A stretch of 64,000 nucleotides of DNA from Flavobacterium seoulense (GTDB taxonomy: Bacteria > Bacteroidota > Bacteroidia > Flavobacteriales > Flavobacteriaceae). Positions within the stretch are counted from its first letter, which is position 1. The number at the start of each line of letters is the position of its first letter. Shown piece after piece: positions 63,001 to 64,000 of this stretch. The position numbers were made by a program, and so were the translations under genes. The DNA is taken from assembly GCF_000695795.1 (NCBI RefSeq), contig NZ_JNCA01000016.1:203394-267393 (forward strand), written 5' to 3'. A model generated the notes under the pieces. That model was not told where the DNA came from and ran no database searches. It was given only the letters and a program-made list of their open reading frames with translations.

Positions 63001-64000
63001 ACAAAAAGCCAGACTCGTCTGTTTACCATTTATAATGATTACCCTGTCACATCTAACAATGACACAAAGAAAAACCCTGCCTTACAAGCCGATATATTAG
63101 GTGACTGGAGAGAGGAAATGATACTTCGTAAATCTGATAATACTGAACTTGTTATTTTTACATCTAATATTCCTACTGATTATCGTATTCCAACATTAAT
63201 GCATGATCCACAATATCGTACAGCAGTTGCCTGGCAAAATTCGGCATATAATCAACCTCCAAATACGAGTTATTACATAGGATACGATATGGATGTAAAC
63301 AACATTCCTACAGCAAAAATTGCAGTAGTAGATGTTATGGCTCCAAAAGTCACAGCGATTAACAGACTTACACCTAATGCCGAAAAAAACAATGCAACAA
63401 ATGTTACTTTCCGTGTTACTTTTTCTGAAAATGTAAGTGCAGTTAAAGCGGATGATTTTATTCTTACTACAACAGGAAACGTGTCAGGAACTATTGCTTC
63501 TGTTACTTCTGTTACTAATACCTCATTTGATGTAACAGTAAATAACATTATAGGTGACGGAACGCTTCGTTTAGACATTAACAACACTAATAGCGGAATT
63601 ACTGATGAAGCTAATAATACTTTGACAGAAGCTTTTACAGCTGGTGAAATTTATACTTTTGACCATACAAACCCAGTAATCACTACTCCAGCAGATCTTA
63701 CTATTAACTCAGATGAAGGAAGTTGTGAAGCTACAAATGTAGTTTTAGGTACAGCATCAGCGATTGACACTAATACAGTTGAAATAACAAATGATGCACC
63801 AAGCGTTTTTCCTGTTGGAACCACAACTATTACATGGACCGCTAAAGATGAAGTTGGAAATACTAGTACAGCCACTCAAAAAGTAATTGTACAGGATACT
63901 CAAAAACCTTTAATTAGAGAACTTGTACCACAATCATTCTGTTATGATGAAAGCAATAAATATATTATTCCAACATTAGCAGCAACTGACAATTGTGGTG
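60007..64000 (+). CDS. Multi-domain secreted PL11 rhamnogalacturonan lyase (3' end beyond window)
   Basis: 1331 codons are present and the frame is still open at 64000. The signal peptide ends SSFAQ (residue 32). Residues about 33-400 are repeats with GTWEQVG, GTAWETLG and GITWTAI, probably a beta-propeller. About 409-498 is an FN3-like domain. About 515-1100 is the PL11 lyase core: NRGLVAVQ, SVGDVDGDGEYEIILKWEP, YDFDGDGKAEMILKTADGT, GRGYYNKLMRAAYDWRNG and SGQGNHQMTIGDVDGDGKDE, with several DxDGDG calcium sites. An Ig-like SbsA-type domain (about 1115-1220) and a HYR-like domain (about 1221-1305) follow. PL11 enzymes cleave the pectin rhamnogalacturonan-I backbone. A type IX secretion C-terminal domain is likely but outside the window. 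Confidence 0.92.
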   Translation, partial: MIRKTTFSTHRLYLRFCISMCFLFVSISSFAQQWNILGNEQAISSVASAHTSIAVVKDGNNFIPYVAFTESGVPKVKKRLADGTWEQVGANLSTNASYTRIYANSIGDLYVTYIDLSAGSKLAVKKYDTATGSWDLLNPEDTTTLYVSTGNANGMSAVSQYSSTARCSMAFDSFNTPYIAFSEAGMLPYVKKFNGTAWETLGTGAASGDFAAAVGLTIDSSDKPWLVYSKLAAANSSTGIMTLSSFNGITWTAITNNPITAGVRHTNIAMRDNNNVCVAYFNTGSSNRATAILYNTSTGVWGSATTLASRDSPNISLINDNSGNLYCSFIDYTASTSVFPTRVRFLAAGSSTWTELKDPAVIRGIDEPTGWPSIAIGNAPYPYVVYTKANSNSINTPTVRVYTPPPPPAELTTNNITNITTTTAVGGGNITSDGGHTITERGVVYSNSNPNPTTADIKVADATGGIGNFSVTLNNLLPGTFYYARAYAINGGSTSYGNTVRLNSLQIPDAVVTTPKQVEFLNRGLVAVQKNSSSIYLSWRLLGNDPSNIAFNVYRNGVKVNTSPISNSTNYTDATTANNNSYSIKPIVNGVEGTETTPVNVWATNRLSIPLQIPPGGTTPDGKAYTYTANDASVGDVDGDGEYEIILKWEPTVANHNSGGYSGNQIFDCYKLNGTKLWRIDLGINMNGGPHFNPFMVYDFDGDGKAEMILKTADGTIDGQGNVIGNASIDYRNTSGWVQQGPEFLTVFNGLTGKAMASVPYQPARGNTADWGDNYGNRQDRFVSAVAYLDGARPSIIVGRGYYNKLMRAAYDWRNGQLTLRWIFDSKDPNHPEYNAYSGQGNHQMTIGDVDGDGKDEIINGSSAINDDGKPLWTYGMGHGDALHMSDMDIDRPGQEIWICLESPGSYDGMGLRQYDAKTGQTNWGVATTGDVGRAMAADIDPNYRGMEMWGSAGGNVYDAKGNAISTNVPYYNFGIWWDGDLGRELLDGNVMNKWNPATKSQTRLFTIYNDYPVTSNNDTKKNPALQADILGDWREEMILRKSDNTELVIFTSNIPTDYRIPTLMHDPQYRTAVAWQNSAYNQPPNTSYYIGYDMDVNNIPTAKIAVVDVMAPKVTAINRLTPNAEKNNATNVTFRVTFSENVSAVKADDFILTTTGNVSGTIASVTSVTNTSFDVTVNNIIGDGTLRLDINNTNSGITDEANNTLTEAFTAGEIYTFDHTNPVITTPADLTINSDEGSCEATNVVLGTASAIDTNTVEITNDAPSVFPVGTTTITWTAKDEVGNTSTATQKVIVQDTQKPLIRELVPQSFCYDESNKYIIPTLAATDNCG

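Noticed and set aside
63273..63875. Two minus-strand open frames inside the PL11 gene
   Set aside because: Antisense to a continuous, domain-rich coding frame; valine-rich composition is the complement of Thr/Asn-rich codons.

Overview
The window is chromosomal DNA of a member of the Bacteroidota, most likely a Flavobacterium or a close relative. The support is low G+C, Bacteroidota-type promoters (TAnnTTTG at -7), many short lipoproteins and beta-barrels, a Bacteroides-aerotolerance (Bat) operon, a SUF operon carrying DUF2480, and intergenic repeat words that I recognise from Flavobacterium genomes. It is mostly ordinary core genome. I see no tRNA, rRNA, CRISPR array, phage or insertion sequence.

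Layout. 0-7 kb: NADP-type glutamate dehydrogenase (its last few codons lie outside the window), an outer-membrane barrel, an RsiV-like lipoprotein, a tandem DinB pair, an ArsC/Spx-like protein, and the yicC-gmk-nadD cluster. 7-10 kb: a divergent carbonyl-stress module made of a LysR regulator, an exported DJ-1/PfpI protein and a YqhD-type alcohol dehydrogenase. 10-15 kb: gpsA, an orphan membrane protein bracketed by two related hairpins, pheS with two small conserved hypotheticals, and cvpA. 15-24 kb: the minus-strand Bat operon in the order moxR, DUF58, DUF4381-like, batA, batB, batC, batD, batE.

24-36 kb: an SDR with an AlbA_2 protein, a metallophosphatase, a small barrel, an ALDH7-type dehydrogenase with 3-hydroxyanthranilate dioxygenase, an exported nuclease/phosphatase-fold protein, LD-carboxypeptidase, YraN, a probable winged-helix plus ACT regulator, and a duplicated DUF4394 lipoprotein. 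36-48 kb: mfd, a lipoprotein, two SDRs followed by an AraC regulator, an M1 and an S8 peptidase, a geranylgeranyl-reductase-type flavoprotein and a metallo-beta-lactamase-fold hydrolase. 49-57 kb: the SUF iron-sulfur locus (sufA, B, C, D // sufS, a small hypothetical, sufE, a DUF59 protein, DUF2480, DUF3078). 57-64 kb: a lipoprotein, hflX, an FKBP isomerase, and the first 1331 codons of a giant secreted PL11 rhamnogalacturonan lyase that runs off the window end.

The most unusual feature is not a gene. Many short gaps between genes hold imperfect inverted repeats whose arms are built of 6-8 bp tandem words (CTAAGnnn, CTAAGGA, TTAGAAG, GTTATG, AAATTCCA, CTGAACACTGA and CCCCTCC/CCAAAGGGG). The word differs from gap to gap but the architecture is the same. 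Other leads are a perfect 10-10-10 inverted repeat just upstream of the suf promoter, an SDR whose catalytic lysine position is leucine, a subtilase with about 200 residues between Asp and His, and DUF2480 as a possible iron-sulfur accessory factor.
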